From: Cocos nucifera | Taxonomy: Eukaryota > Streptophyta > Magnoliopsida > Arecales > Arecaceae | Direction: 5' to 3' | DNA: 64,000 nucleotides | NCBI GenBank assembly: GCA_006176705.1 | Contig: QRFJ01000292.1 | Coordinates: 62,001-126,000, forward strand | Shown: piece after piece, positions 32,965-46,611 of the stretch | How positions within the stretch are numbered: the first letter of the stretch is position 1 | Layout: the number at the start of each line of letters is the position of its first letter | The notes under the pieces: generated by a model | Databases searched by the model: none | Told to the model about the DNA's origin: nothing | What the model saw: only the letters and a program-made list of their open reading frames with translations | Program-made: the position numbers and the translations under genes

Positions 32965-35900
32965 AAAGAGAGGATTGGGACCAAAAATTATCCCATATCA
33001 ATCTGATGGCTAAGTTGTCACATAAATTTGATGCATGATTCTTCTATGATCAATATATTACGGATAACAACGGTGTCATTGCTACTCGCTATCCTTTTTT
33101 AAATATATATATATAATATAAAAATCTAAGAAAATATTGACATGATGACTACTAGCTGAAACGAATGAAGTTGAGGTTCCTAGCTGCTAAGGAATAGTAC
33201 TATTGGGTGGATGGATTTTAGGGTCAGACAGGGCTTATGTGCTCGGTGACTGTGTCTAAAACAATGTATCAAGCAAATACAGGAGCTTCCATGTCTTGAT
33301 GATGGGACCTAAAGGCCATAATTCCAAGTTTTAAAACTTGATTAAGCACTAGTAAGTCCAAGTGCATCCAGCGTCTATGTCCAGACATTCCCTGCCATAG
33401 GCATTACCATAAGTTGAGTACTTCATATCACACATTATAAGTTTTGCTAATCATTATCCCTGCTTTTCTCTCATGGCTTAAGTTTATAATTTTTTTTTGA
33501 ATTACCATTATATGAATTAATTGTAATGATCTGTTATAGAATAAAAAACTACAGTGTAGAAAGATGAAGAGATAAAATGGAGTAAAAAATAAAATAAAAA
33601 ACCCCGCGCCACTCGTGAGAATCGAGTTGTCGCCCTGGTGATTTGGTGGTCGCACTAACCATTGAAAAAAAAATAAACAAAAAATAAGAATAAAATAATA
33701 AACCGTCAAAAAAATAAAAAACATAAAAAAAACCCGCTCGTGTTGCAAATGTATATTTCTATGCTATAGTTGGGGCCATGATGTGCTATTATAATGCATA
33801 AGCTGCCTAGATTTTAAATGAGTCCATCTCTAGGGTTGCCCATTAGTGCAAACAAAGTGCTCTAAGGCCTTATAATATCTGGCTTAGCAACTCAGCGTTA
33901 ACAAACTTAATGTGTTGAACTATGTTTCTAAAAGGGTATATTCTCACATGCCTGGTATGTGGCACCTGAAAATTCTTTCTGTGTGCATGAAACAAACTTT
34001 TCCATGGGGCATAATAACTTTATTAGAGGACCGCAATTGCATCTAAGAGCATAGATGTATTTTAGTATCCTTAATATTGATCATCAGGGAGAGTTATCGT
34101 ACGGACAAGCCCTAGCATTGCATAGGCACCCAATCATTACCTTTATTCCCTCGGTAACACCCGGGTTGAACCATATCATTGAATTCGAACCTAGTCGAAA
34201 GCCAAGATTTAGGGGGGCCAAGTAGAACTTTTTATTATTAAGGAATACCTACCTTTTACACAATACAATTAAAGCTAGATCAATCATTAGAACTGCCCCT
34301 CACTCCCTCCTAGAACTAACAGCACTAATAAATCCATTGCCCATCCAACTTTTGTGAGAACAAATGCAGCAAATAGCTAGATATTTTCTTATCTCAATAT
34401 TTTATTTTTTTTCATGATATAATGGAAACTTTGTGATGGAAGTCAGATAGAAAAATTAACAAGGTTGCAAGATACTTTTACTCACCCTCACTACCTTGAG
34501 GAAAAGAAAGGAGAACATGGTGGAAAGTAGGACTACTTCTATGGGAATACTCTTCAGGTTTATCCAATTACTTGGTGCATTCTGGACTATTGGTGAACAA
34601 GAAAGTAGCCCTCTTTACTTTATTCTTACATGAAAGGACATTAACCCTCATCTCCATTTTCTCAATACACTTTGAGATAATCATGAATAGTCGAGGGCAT
34701 GATAATTATTCCAGCATGGATAAAACTTAGTGTTCAAGTTGTATGCTCCTAGGCACGGAAATGAATGATTGATCTTATATTTTTCTCCATCATGAGCAAA
34801 TAAATTTTACAAAGCTAACATTCATACTTTGAAAAGTTAATGCAAAGCTCAATCCAATGGTTAATGTCGTGAAAGAATGATTTATCATATTGAAAGCTAT
34901 ACAAAGCTCGTATCCAATGGTTAATATCATGAAAGAATGAATATTCTTTTGCGCAATGGTTACATGCTCAAATTATAACTTATTAATAATGAAGGCTGAT
35001 TAATGGTTTAGGAATAGGTAACAGAAAATAAATCTCTTCAGCTAGTAAAAAATCCATGTTTAGTTCCTGCAATCCAACCAAACCAATATGAAGATCTTGA
35101 TAGAAGAGAATATGTATGCAATGTGAAAAAAGAAGTCTCGTGCATGAGTTCATGCATGCTCATACAAGACCCTAAGTTTTTAATATAGAGAACAATGGTC
35201 CCCTTATGAAAGCACACTTTATCACAAACCCTTTGCTATACTATATATAGCAGTACGCTGCCCTAGAGATCTCGCCCTAACCATTCTCAAGAGCAACCAT
35301 GCATAGAGTGAAAGCTTAAGCGAGGAATGGTGTTGGCCACAAGCGTAGAGGTCTAAGGAAATTTGGCATTTGCCCTTCTAATCGGGCATCGAAAGCCTTC
35401 GTGGCCTGCTACAACCTCCTGCTTCACTTGGATTCACTGTAGAAGCGATAATTTTTGTTCTCCTTCATTCCAAGCTAATTAAGGCATCACCCTTTTGCGA
35501 AAGGAGGGAGGAAGGTGACTTGTGATTATGTTAATGGCGCCAATGATGGAGACTCCATGAGCGATATGGAACAAGAGGGCCTGCAAGTTTATATCCTCAC
35601 TTAAATTTGTTTTTCTTGAAGAAGGCGGATTTTTGTAAGGGCCCTTTTTGAAAAAAACAAGTTGATGATGACTGAGGAAGTATAGCAATGTGAAGAGGAG
35701 GAGGTTGAGCTAGAATGTGGCTATGTTACCCATATGTGTCTCCTTCTGTGCTTGCTTGTAATAATAACCCTACGTAATATAATAGAGTGCCTTGAAATTG
35801 TAAGATAGTCCAATCAATGAATTGAGAAAAAAAATTTAGTTTATTACTTCCATTTGATAGATTTATGTATGTTGGTTGGATGCCTGTGACCTAAGAACAT

Positions 35901-37102
35901 GACGAAGTGAGGAGGCAACTTGGGAGAATTACGTTCCTTTTTTTTTAAATAAAATGATTATATTAAAATTAAAATAAACCATGAATAAATTATATTTATG
36001 ATAGTTAGAAAATAAAAATAGTTGAAAAATCAAACAGGAAGTTAATGGATGCCATTTTTGAGACTGGTTTGGCATGCATGTGGTGTCCCTATTTATTGTC
36101 TATCGGACCATTTTTTTAACTTATTTGGACCTCTAAATATGTATTTGTCCAGTATTTTTCTCCTTGATATTTTTCTCTCTTCATAATTTTGTTAAACCTT
36201 TTTGAATTCATTTTAAGTCATAGTCTTAATCCACACAGAAAAATATTTTTAACTATTAAAGTTAAGAGTGGATATCTTCAACGCATTTGGAAAATTTCTA
36301 GCTTAGTAAGCGTGAGTGACCGTTTTATTAAAGTAATTGCTAGATAGCTATGATAAGCTTAAGAAACACCATATTGGCCTTCAATGCTAGACTAGACAGT
36401 CTAAAGTTAAGTAGAATCTCTATCTAGGATGAAATGCAGGAAGTGGATTTACCAAAAAGGATCATTTAACCAACCCCTCACACCCACCCCACCCCGGCGC
36501 CAATAAAATAAATAAATAAAATCCAAGGAAACATAAAGATATAAAAAAATGAAAAATTTATTAAAAAAATAAGAATCTGTTGCTTTAGGGGGCCATTATT
36601 GCGTAAGAAAGGCTCCATGGATAATGATAGTTTGGCCACGACTCACATGTTCCACCAATTCCCTGCGGGTCATAATATCCCCACTACTACATGATTGAGT
36701 GAAAAAATACGCGCACCCATAACTTACCGTATCTAGATTAATAATTATTATTTGGTCCAAGATCAAATTTATGGGCCTAAAGGGTAATGTATAGAACTAA
36801 AGGTAACGAAAAGTTAGAAAAGCTTCACTAAAATTATATAGGACTTGCTATGGTGTTCAAAAAACCCTTTTAATCCTCTTGCTTTTGACTCTTTTTCAGC
36901 CATTCCCATTTTAAGAATGATGGTACTAATTTATCTATCAACAACTAATTTAATAGATCAAATGTGTATGACTGATGCGCAAATAATTTAATTAAAGATG
37001 GCAAATTTGGGAATTGAAAGAACGAACGGATGCTGCAATAATTAAAAAGTTTATGGGGCGTTTGGCAGTTAAACCCCTTCCCTATTTCCCAATAGAGGCA
37101 AC
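32965..37102. other. AT-rich DNA with no recognisable gene
   Basis: About 4.1 kb. Longest frames are 106 and 69 codons and match nothing convincingly. It contains poly-A/T tracts, a short (ta)n near 33103 and a 60-bp duplication (34831-34945). It is the only stretch not assigned to a transposable element and forms the flank of the Tat LTR at 37103. A TATA-like actatatatag at 35238-35248 precedes a region with many stops. Confidence 0.6.
34831..34945. repeat. Two-copy tandem repeat, unit about 60 bp
   Basis: gaaa(a)g...caaagctc..atccaatggttaat.tc.tgaaagaatga occurs twice in direct orientation, at about 34831-34880 and 34892-34940. Confidence 0.7.
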
Positions 37103-37876
37103 TGTTGCGACCAATCCCTTTACACTTGTTCTGAGATTGTCACCACCTAAATAAAAAAAACAACATCTTACTCAGATCAGAATTAATTCTAGTGGGGATC
37201 CTTCGATGCTTAAGCCTAAGAAAGAGAAATTTGGTCGAACAAGTAAGAAAAGAATGGCAGAAAACGTTGCCGAAATTTTCTTATCAATGTTACTTTGGTT
37301 ACCTCTTTTTATAGGTGAATGTATTAGTAATTTATTCGTAACAGTTAGAAATCAATGAATAGCCGCTTATTTCAGCATTAAGTGAATAGTTAAACGCTCA
37401 TTATATGATACAATAGAGAAAATCATTACATGTATTTTAAGCCGAGAGTATGTGTCATAACGACTTCATGTCGGTATTGCTATTCTGCGATTGTATGTTG
37501 GTATGCTGTTAATCCGACTAACCTCGATGATTCTGAGATTTTGATTGGTCTGCGTTTACTTATTCTTGAAGTCATTCAACTTGTTGTTAGAGGCCGGTTG
37601 AAGAGAGCCGACTGTCAATTGGTAGACCGATCGACAGATAGTCGTTCCGCAATGGTTATTTAACTATGGATCAGGCAAAAGACCGATTGAATAGTCGATT
37701 CATCAATTTTAAAGTAGTTCTAAAGTCGGTCCATAGTCGTCCTGTCAATTGACTGAATGTTTGATGTTTTTGGATATGTAGTCGGTGAATGCCGACCATC
37801 AGTCGGCCATGCCGACTAATAGTCATGGTATAAGACGTCAAATCAAAAGGAGCAGAATCAATATCCTCCCCAAATA
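37103..37876 (-). repeat. Tat-type 3' LTR (boundaries approximate)
   Basis: Minus-strand reading: a G-rich polypurine tract (complement of 37877-37892), the LTR body with repeated 'gtcgg' words (37600-37840), a TATA-like cctataaaaag (complement of 37309-37319) and an end ggtcgcaaca at 37103. The repeated gtcgg text and position after gypsy integrase suggest the Tat LTR. The left partner LTR is outside the window, so both ends are inferred. Confidence 0.5.
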
Positions 37877-39110
37877 GTCCCCCCCCTCCCTATCAAGTTC
37901 ATAATTTATGGAGGCAACGTGACCTATCACGTGGATTGGCACTATGAACGATGAGAGTTATCGCAATTCATCTTGAAACCCTAATTTGGCGACTAATCTT
38001 TTCTTTCCGGTTTAATGATTGTCTTGTAAGTTGAAAAAGGTTTTTATCTATTTCGGTGATCATGCAGCCATTATTAGCATATTCAGTGAGAAAGATTTCC
38101 AAACCATTTTATTATTTCGACAATCATGTAGCCATCATTGGCAACGGTCGGTTAGAAAAGTGATTTGACAGGCCTGATAATTTGGTCGATTTGATTTTGG
38201 CGTCAATCCGGATGATGCAGGTGTCAAATTGTTATTGTTTCTGATTATTCTCCTGGATAGTGGATTGTGGCATGATCTGGTAGTTGGATGTGTCGAAGCA
38301 TTCGATTATCAGTTGGTCTAGATTTTGCCACGTGTCGGGAATTTGGATGACCTATTTTTACCAAAAGTCATCATGGCCGTTGGCAACTCCCTATATATTA
38401 GAGTTACTTTCATCTTTCTAATAGAACTTTCTGCTGCAACTGAGAAGTTTCTTGTTGATGCTTTAAGATTTTGACCTTCTTCCTCTCTATTTTTGTTGTG
38501 TTTCCAAGTTTTCTTTGATCTTCATGTTAAGCTTCTTTCCATTTTCTTTGCTTCCTCAGGATCTTTCATTTTTTAAATCCAGCAACGCGAAGAACTAGTC
38601 CTGCTTATCGAATGTTGAATTTCAATTAGAGAATAAAATCATAAAAGTTTGTTGAATGTCTATCCCAAATCTTAATCCGATTAGAGTTTAAGGCACAAAG
38701 TTATTTTATATTTGATAAATTGGGATAAGCCGAATATCCTTCGACTGACCAAGGGTCAAGTCAGTATGTTTTCCACTAAATTGGGAAATAATATGGGCAT
38801 TAGGATTTCTCTCAACTTTAGTTGAGTTCCGGCAATATCATTCCGCTTAGCCATAGCTAAGTTGGCATAAATTTTGAGTTTTTTCATTATAAAGTCATCT
38901 TGGAAATGGGTCCTATCTGACTCTCAGTCAATAGATCATGAAATTAGTATTCGATGACTGATTACCAAAGTCGATGTGTGAACTTTTAAACCCTTTTGTC
39001 AATCAAAAGCTAATTTTTGGTGGCATATTTGTCGGTCATGCATTGCTTAGGTCAAAATTGAAGAAAAGTTGAAATCTATCATTTCAATTAAAATATACTT
39101 GGACAACTTC
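37877..39110 (-). other. Tat 3' untranslated region
   Basis: About 1.2 kb between the end of Tat integrase and the candidate LTR. No domain recognised. A plus-strand TATA-like sequence (tccctatatattag at 38390) with CT-rich downstream text stands out but no ORF follows. Confidence 0.4.
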
Positions 39111-40440
39111 ATTAATTAATACATGTTTAAATTATCCACATATTTCATGTTCATGGAATAGTCATCTCCAATCGAGAGTCTCCTAGTCGATATACATCCG
39201 AAACGAAGAGTTTTTGGTCACTTTTATAAGACCCTTCCAATTCGGAGATAATTTTTTTTTATCCAGAGATTTTGAAACTTCTACTTTTCTTAGAAACTAA
39301 GTCTCTAAGAAAAAAATACCTTCTATTTGACCTTTGAATTATAATATCGAGTGAAACTCTTTGTCAGTATGCAGCCTCCAAACTTGAGTTTCTTGCTAAA
39401 TTTTTTCGAAGTAGATCAAGTCAGCTCTTCGTAATTCGAAGTGTTTTGGTTTTTCCATAATATTTAATTCTTCATCATGGTAAACGCGATTTCTATCAGG
39501 AATCGCTGCTTCGGTTTCAATAATGCTAAGTTGAAATATGATTCTTCCATCGGACTGCGAGGAGTCATCCAATATGCCCATAATGATCGAATATAGTTCT
39601 TCTACCCTAAAGGCCCATTTGAATTCATTTAGCCATATTTTGATTGCAATGTAAAATTCATCGATTCATGACTTCCGCTTTCTACATTTGATTAGGGATG
39701 GGTTGACTGATATGAGTTTGTGCATAATAATGAAACTTGCACAAAATTCTTGAAGTTTCTAATTGTTGAAACTGATGACCATTGTTAAGTGATTATGGTA
39801 TGTGATAGTCCGAAGCTTTAAATGATTGATTTCTAAATAAAAGTCTTCCATCATAGCTTTTCTGATCTATGCTATGGTTCAGCTTTTATCCCATTTGGTG
39901 AAGTTAATCGACTACAACATCAAAAAAATTTTTGAAACTAGGCACCGGAGGAAAAGATCAAGAATATCCATCCTCCATTGCGCAATGGCCATGGTGCAAT
40001 AATGGATGTAGATGGCTAGCTGGTTGAATGCTGAATATTATATATCTTTGACCATGGATCGTACCTTCAGTAAGGTCGACTATGTCTTTTTTCATAGTGG
40101 GCCAGTAATATTCTGTCATAGATTTATAGGCTAATGACTTGCCGCCTAAGTAATTTTCTGCAAATTACTTCGTGACTTCTCGAAGAGCATAGTTTGGCGT
40201 CAGTTGGTCCTAAACATTGAGTAGTAGAAAAGTGAAATGACCTCTTGTAGAGATATCCAATTCATCAAAATATATTAATGAAGTGGGTCCCACCTTAATC
40301 ATTTGACTTCCAAAAGGATCCTCGAGTAAGTTCCATCGGACAAGATATTGGATGATTGGATCCACCAACTTTGGTTCATTGTTTTAATTTTTGAAAGCAC
40401 TTCAATCGATTTTAATCGATACTCGACTGTTCAAGATGTT
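39110..40440 (-). pseudogene. Tat integrase, decayed
   Basis: Minus-strand translation gives, in order: an HHCC-region end (YYWPTMKKDIVDL, about 40108-40070), the core (VDYFTKWD near 39910-39890 with one catalytic Asp, then ITYHNHLTMV near 39800), the 39581-39396 open segment (ETEAAIPDRNRVYHDEELN) and the C-terminal LSPNWKGPYKSDQ near 39250-39210, ending YRLGDSRLEMTIP. Stops break all parts. This is the right half of the element that begins the window. Confidence 0.8.
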
Positions 40441-40706
40441 CGAGTGAACGTTCGGCCAAGAAAGGTTGGAAGAAGTGGTTGCAAGTCGAGGAGAGTGTGT
40501 CGGCTCAAGCATTTTGTTTCTTAGGATGTAGAAGATTTCTCAAAGTGGCCAAAGGTTTAATATGAGATCTTTCACCTTCTATAATGTATTTGATCAATAG
40601 TCAGATCTTCGGTTTCAAATTCATCCTTAACTTATCTAAATTTTATGTTATGAGTTGGTGAACATCTTCAATTATTAATCATCAAGCTCTTTGGCGATTT
40701 TCCAAG
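40441..40706 (-). pseudogene. Tat second RNase H, C-terminal half
   Basis: Reads on the minus strand from 40706 as KIAKELDD, LKMFTNS (the usual VFTDSQL block), then LATLRNLLHPKKQNA and ADTLSSTCN (A.ADALARLA-type end). It continues exactly where 3487 stops (EALLANL), proving both halves are one gene split by the SIRE-like element, although they now face opposite directions. Confidence 0.8.
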
Positions 40707-42119
40707 TGTTGCCTACTATTGCAATCCAAGAAGGTGGAGTGAATTGGATTTCTTTTCTAAATTTAAATTTAAAAATAAGAAATTACATATGTGCCTTTTG
40801 AAAGTTTTAACGTGAAGTGAGGGGAGTTAGATAAGTAAGATGTAAGAGGTAATTTAATGGGAAAGAATTAAGACATAATAGAGCAAATAAAGAGAAAGAA
40901 AGAGAGAATAACAAATAAAATGATTTTATAGTGGTTTGGGTGCCAATTCTTTCACCTACATCCACTCCCCAACTCTTACTTGAAATTTTAAAAATCCACA
41001 AACATATCCAAATGAATACAAACATTGGATCCTCCGATCAGCTATCCAAGGTACGAAAACTTATTTTTCAGGATATAAGCCACCAAAATAATTCGATTCA
41101 AGATTTAAGATCAATCTTTTTCAAGCTTTGGAAATTCCTAAAAACTTGAGCCCCAAAATAGTAAAATAGAGTGAAGGAGAATGTTATAAGTTCAGCATAC
41201 TTAAAGCTTCCTTAATAGCATAATAAAGTTTTAAAAATCTTTACACAAACTAGAGAAGCTTTTAAGAATCCCCTCAAGAAATTGAAGACTTAATGCACAT
41301 TGGAGAAGTGGTTAAGCTTGAAATCAATGCTTCTTCTGTTGCCATAGGGCTGAGTTTTTCTTTGAGCTGAATATTCACATTCCACTTGATTTTTTTCAAG
41401 ATTTTCTTTCTTTTTTGAATGCTTTTTAAACCCTCATTCATGGCTGGAAGATAATAATAGCCATTGGTAGCTGTTGGAGATCAATTTAGGAAATATTTAA
41501 ATGCACGAATGGAGAATAAAAATAGCCATTACAGAACTTCATCGTAGGGGATGCCCTTTAGGTTGCCACCTTTCATATAGATGAGAAAAACAACAGTCTG
41601 TGGTTTTTGCAATTTTTTTAGGGGTGCCCCATGGGTCGTCCCTTTTGCAATAGACGAGAAGTCTGCGTTCTACATGCTTAGCGCAGAACTACAGGGGGCA
41701 CGCTCCATAGTCACCTCTTTTTCCATAGGGCACTCCCCATAGGTGTTCTTTTTTACGTGCCAGTTCAGAATTAGCATACGGTCCTACATGCTAGTTGCCA
41801 ATAAAAAAAGAATCGACCTAAAGGGATCGTCTTCTTTTACAAAATATATAATTTTTAACTTTTAAGCTTTCAAAACAATTTGAGACCACCTCCAAAAATG
41901 AAATCGACATCATCTTGAAGTTCTTGAGGCTTCTAAAATAAACTTTAATTTTTTGCTCCAACCTCAAGTAAATTTCAAAATTGATCATCTTTTAATCAAG
42001 TTTTGTAATAACAAATTTTGAAATCCTAAAATAAACTTTTAAAATATCTTCACAAAATAGAAATCATTAGTAATCCTCTCAATTAATTTATCTCATCAAA
42101 ATCATTCCTAGGGGCAAAA
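40707..42119 (-). repeat. SIRE-like 3' LTR
   Basis: 1413 bp, minus-strand partner of 3488-4863. Outer end tgttgcctac at 40707 abuts Tat RNase H; inner end ctaggggcaaaa at 42119. The polypurine tract follows at 42120-42134 (element strand tcaaaaggaagaaga). TATA-like ttttata at 40924-40930. Confidence 0.85.
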
Positions 42120-44607
42120 TCTTCTTCCTTTTGATGAAATAACAAAATAGTTGGTATAAGCAAAAATAAAATGAATTGATATTGAATCAAGAGATGTCAT
42201 TTTAATTTAAGAAGCTTAAAAATTAGTATATAATGCAAAGTGATGAGTCAAATGCATTTGGGTTGGTTATTTTATACATATTTGTATTTTTTCATAAAAA
42301 TTCAGCAATTAATTAACATATAGGGATGCAGGAAAAGAAAACATGCCCTTAAATAGATCATAACAAAGATTTTAAAAAACTATGGGAATGGATTGCCCTA
42401 ACAATTTTGCTTATTATTTTCATATTAAAGCATTGAAATTTAGCAATTTAATTATGAATACTGTATATAATATACTTGAAACTTTAATAATTTGCTTTGC
42501 TTTTTAATTTTGCTTATACTATTTGCATGCAACAATATGTTAATATTTTTAATGAATGATACCTTCTTTCCATTTTTGACATCATCAAAAATAAAAAAGA
42601 AATTTCTCTCAAATAAATTTTTTATATTCTTGCTGAATTAACATTTCCATTATGAAGTATATGACAGCAATATTGTAAACAAACATTATAAGTCATAGAC
42701 ATAAGATTGTTTTGAAATTGCACAAGGTACATGATTCATTACATTCAATAGGCATTATATATATCTCAAAAGATAAAAGAGTTATATTAAACACATATCA
42801 TCCAAACAGAGTCCGAAGTAGCAATATTCATTCAATATAAAAGTTATAGGCTTCAATATACACAAAACAAATGGATACAAAAAATACAACAATCCATGAT
42901 AACTAACCAAAATACAAAGGCCAAGCAGATAACTAAATACATAAGTCTGACTAAGACTTGATCTAATAAATATCATGACTGGAGACAAATCAAATCAGAA
43001 GGAGAGTCTGAGATATAATGAGACGTATCAGGATCAAATCCAGAGACACGTCCCTCGACGCATGTTGCCTTACCATGGGTAAGAGTTAATCGTGACAACG
43101 AGAAGAAGGTAGCTAGAGCGAGAGGAACCTATGGCAAAAAGAAGACGAAGTCTGGGATAGGAGAATGAGTCTAATGGAATCGAGCTGTTCCACTGCCTCA
43201 ATAAGTCTGCATAAGTGTACCAATAGTAGTAGAGACATCCTCACTAAACCATCTCATCTCATCCCTTAAGGACTAAATCCCCTTAACCTCCAGTGCACGG
43301 TGAAAGATTGTCACCCTCTGTCGATAAAATAGAAAATCATAAGAGAGACAAACTCGCCGATGAGGGATCCCTAACCGCCATCACCTATCGCTGTAAATCT
43401 AAGATCCTACCAATGTCAATCTCAATATTAATCCCTCGAGCTCCTCAAGATGAGTTAGACTGAGCATGAGCCATCTAAAAGAGTATAGTGATGTGAAGAA
43501 ACCATCAACGTGATTCAGGGTGGTGGATCAATCTGGAGATCTTCTCCCCTTGAGCAAAACTCGAGGTGAACTTTGCTAGTCAACTGCTTAAGCACAGATG
43601 ATCGGCAACCTGCTGTGAATACATGGTCGAAATCTATGAGATTACAAGTCGGCGATCAATCGGGAGATACAATGACAAACAGCTGTGTAGAAGGTCGACC
43701 ATCATTCTAAGCGATCATCTTCCAAATCTAATGACTATATTCTCTGCTCAACAGATGGTGGTACAGGTGCATCCCTCCTCATAAGAACTCTGAGGGACGA
43801 ACCTTATAATCAGAAATAAACTAAGATATCAGAAGACACTCTATGATCATGAGGAGATGAAGATGGTCTCTCTCCTCTGCTTTGCATCCTCCTCCTCCTT
43901 AGCTACTCTAAACCACCCTCTGGTCCATCGATCACCAACTTAGATGTCAACCCATATGATCAAGGAATTTGCATTGTAAGGTGTTAGTATGGGCTAAGTG
44001 GGTGGCAGCCTCCCTGCTCAAAATCTACTCCAAAGCTCCCTAAAAGATCCTAGTGAGTGCCATGCCATATGGTAAAGGGGGCTTTCAATCTAGTCACTGC
44101 TCTCGCATTGGCATCAATCATTTAGGATTGATAAGTTTAGAGGATTTTACATATAATATGATGCATAATACATAGATCCCTATCAGATACAAAATCAAAC
44201 CTACTAGTTCTAGAAAAGAAAATGATGCAGACAATGTGCTGGAGACCTTCATTTCCACACAAAGATCCCTACTAGCATCCATTTCCTATACCATAGACAT
44301 CATCTTTTGCAAAATTTGATCTTAACGCCTTCTTGCTTTTGTTCAATAATCTATCTGACGTAGATCACCCTCACAAGGAAAATGGATGAGAAAGCCTACT
44401 ATTGAGTATCAACTCCACTACGAATACTCTTTAGCTAATGAATCTACTCTTTCATCAGAAATAAAAATTTTGATAAAAATTTTTAAGCTAAATCAATGAA
44501 ATTATTTCTTTTCAAAAGAGTAATAAATGAACCCCAACCCAAAGACGTATCTTGTACTAAAAAAATCCATCCTTTCTAGAAATTGGAAAGTCAATGTTTC
44601 TTCCTAG
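42120..44607 (-). pseudogene. SIRE-like 3' region with rest of env-like ORF, decayed
   Basis: Sequence between the SIRE 3' LTR and the A insertion, i.e. the continuation of 9546-10391. On the minus strand just inside the junction it reads RNIDFPISRKDGFF and about 45 codons later DERVDSLAKEYS, resembling the conserved 'EPVYPxLVKEFY' block of the third ORF in SIRE-type elements. Downstream frames are closed by stops. 42135-43000 is AT-rich untranslated DNA. The function of this ORF is unknown. Confidence 0.5.
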
Positions 44608-46611
44608 TATAGATGTTGTGGCCCTAGAAAGTCAATTGCCTGACACTTATTAAATACTTTCTAATGGTATTTTATTATTAGATTCTAAAAATATATTTAT
44701 GTATTTATTTTATTCTATCATATTATAAAAGTTATATTGAATACATCCATTGAGTTAAATAGGCATGTAACACATATTCTCAGAGTTGAGAATAGGCATG
44801 TATTATCAATAATTAATTATAAATTACTCTCAATCGTAGGATCAATCAGGAAGGAGTGTGATCGATATAGAAGATCGATGTACGATCATTTTTTAGGATA
44901 GATAAAGTCTTGAGTTCTATGGTATGGAGACAATGGAGCAAAGTAACAGATAACTCGTTAAGAATGAGGGCATGGAGCATGACCACCTTGAGCAGTCATA
45001 AGGGACTACCTTTCATCGATGACTAGCATCGTGCTACAGCATGTGTCTAGTTCTTTGACGTAAAGGTGCATCGGTAGTTCATCTTGAGGGTGTTATAGTT
45101 TGACTACACCATAACATCATCTTCTAGCCACAAAAAATTTTGAGATGTATGTTGGCTATAGCTGTTCATTATAGAAATTGGTATCGCACAAGATGAGGAT
45201 CCATCAACCTCGATAGAGGAGAAGTAGTTCTAATGATGATATAAAGATCGAGTTCCTAAAAATCATGGCCATGGTAGTGTGAATAATAGAAAGGAGTTTC
45301 TATAGTATTTCACATCGGACTCGAATCGTGAATGTTTCATTCATATGATGGGTTGTTGGATTTTGACAGAGTTTACCTTAAATCATAATCCCGTTGAGAC
45401 TCATGATAGACAAATCCAATCACACAGGTAGTTTGCACCAAGAGGTTTTGCTAAATTCGATTTTGATGGATTTGCCTACCATTACTGGCTAGATATCACT
45501 GATGATTTTGGATCAGTTAGAATTTATCTTGATGAAATAGATGAATTCTAATTTGAGTGAATCGAAAAGAGTTATGAAATCCATCGAAAGATATTTTCGA
45601 TGAATGGTCGTTGATGGAGATCATGACAATATCCTATTACCCATACAGAATTGAACCTAAACTTGGATCATAACAATAAAATTTAGATCTAAATGACGTC
45701 AATTTAAGCTAACCAATTTTGATTGATTTGATTATCCAATTAGGTTCAAGAAATCGTGCTAGCACACGATTGAAACCTAATATTCTTCTTTCTATCATCT
45801 TTCTAGTCATATTAGCCTAATTGGACTGGCTTATTCGTGAGCCTCATGGCTCTATCAATATGCTGAAATCTTGTCCAGGTCAGAAAAGTCTTATCCTAAC
45901 CTTGATCAGGCTTGTCTAAAATCCATCGATGGCAAATAGGAAGCAAGACCTGCTAATTCTGGAAACTATTTGGATAAGGCTTATCCGAAAACTCTATAAA
46001 ATTTATCTGAATCTTACGGACCTGTCCTGACCTAATCAATGACTCTCCTAAACTCAAAGATGGAAATAAGACAAGGGTTGTCTTTGCGCCAGATTAGAAC
46101 TTGTCCCTAAAATCATGAAGATAAAATTTGGTAAGCCTCTTCCGAAAATTCTAGATGTATTTTTCTTGATCTGACTAGACTGAGTCCTGGCACTGATCAA
46201 GACTTGTTCTAAACTTGGTTGAGGACTTTAACCTAATTCCATTGGATGGGACTTAAAAGGGTTGTCCTTAAAACCCATAAGAATGAGAATAGACAAGGGT
46301 CAAAGGTTGACCCATCTTTGCAGGAAAGAAATAGACGACGGCCCTTGATTTTTCTCTTGGGGCCGTGCAATCCCTAGATGTTATGTAAGGAAGAAGAGGG
46401 TGCACATCCCAATTATGGAAGTGCACCCCTAATGGGATAAAGATAGATGAGTTGGGGTTATCCATTTAAAGTGTTTGAATGGGTCTCAAAAGAAGTTTAA
46501 ATTGTTCAAACTTCTAGTGAGAATTAATCTAGTACGCTAACTTCCTCTATCCGCAAAAAATTGATTCCATGCCATTTCTTAAGATTTTATGCGATAAAAA
46601 TATGAGAAAAT
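44608..46611 (+). repeat. Element A 5' LTR, proximal (U3-side) part, inverted
   Basis: Reverse complement of 11050-13027 of the A LTR, with indels. The left end abuts the SIRE-like 3' region with TSD cctag (44603-44607). The right end stops at gagaaaat, the TSD aaaat (46607-46611) of element B. It complements 25941-26616 to make a full A LTR. Confidence 0.8.

Noticed and set aside
33428..33748. 106-aa minus-strand ORF rich in Phe/Leu/Ile
   Set aside because: Translation of poly-A/T low-complexity DNA; hydrophobic composition follows from base content, not from a membrane protein.
35479..35688. 69-aa minus-strand ORF with faint likeness to a mitochondrial cox1 segment (HGVSIIGAIN)
   Set aside because: Only a short patchy match; plant mitochondrial insertions are normally near-identical to mtDNA and this is not. 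Treated as chance.
37050..37102. ggggcgtttggcag as a MITE terminal repeat
   Set aside because: No inverted partner found nearby, and the adjacent terminus is better explained by the Tat LTR end at 37103.
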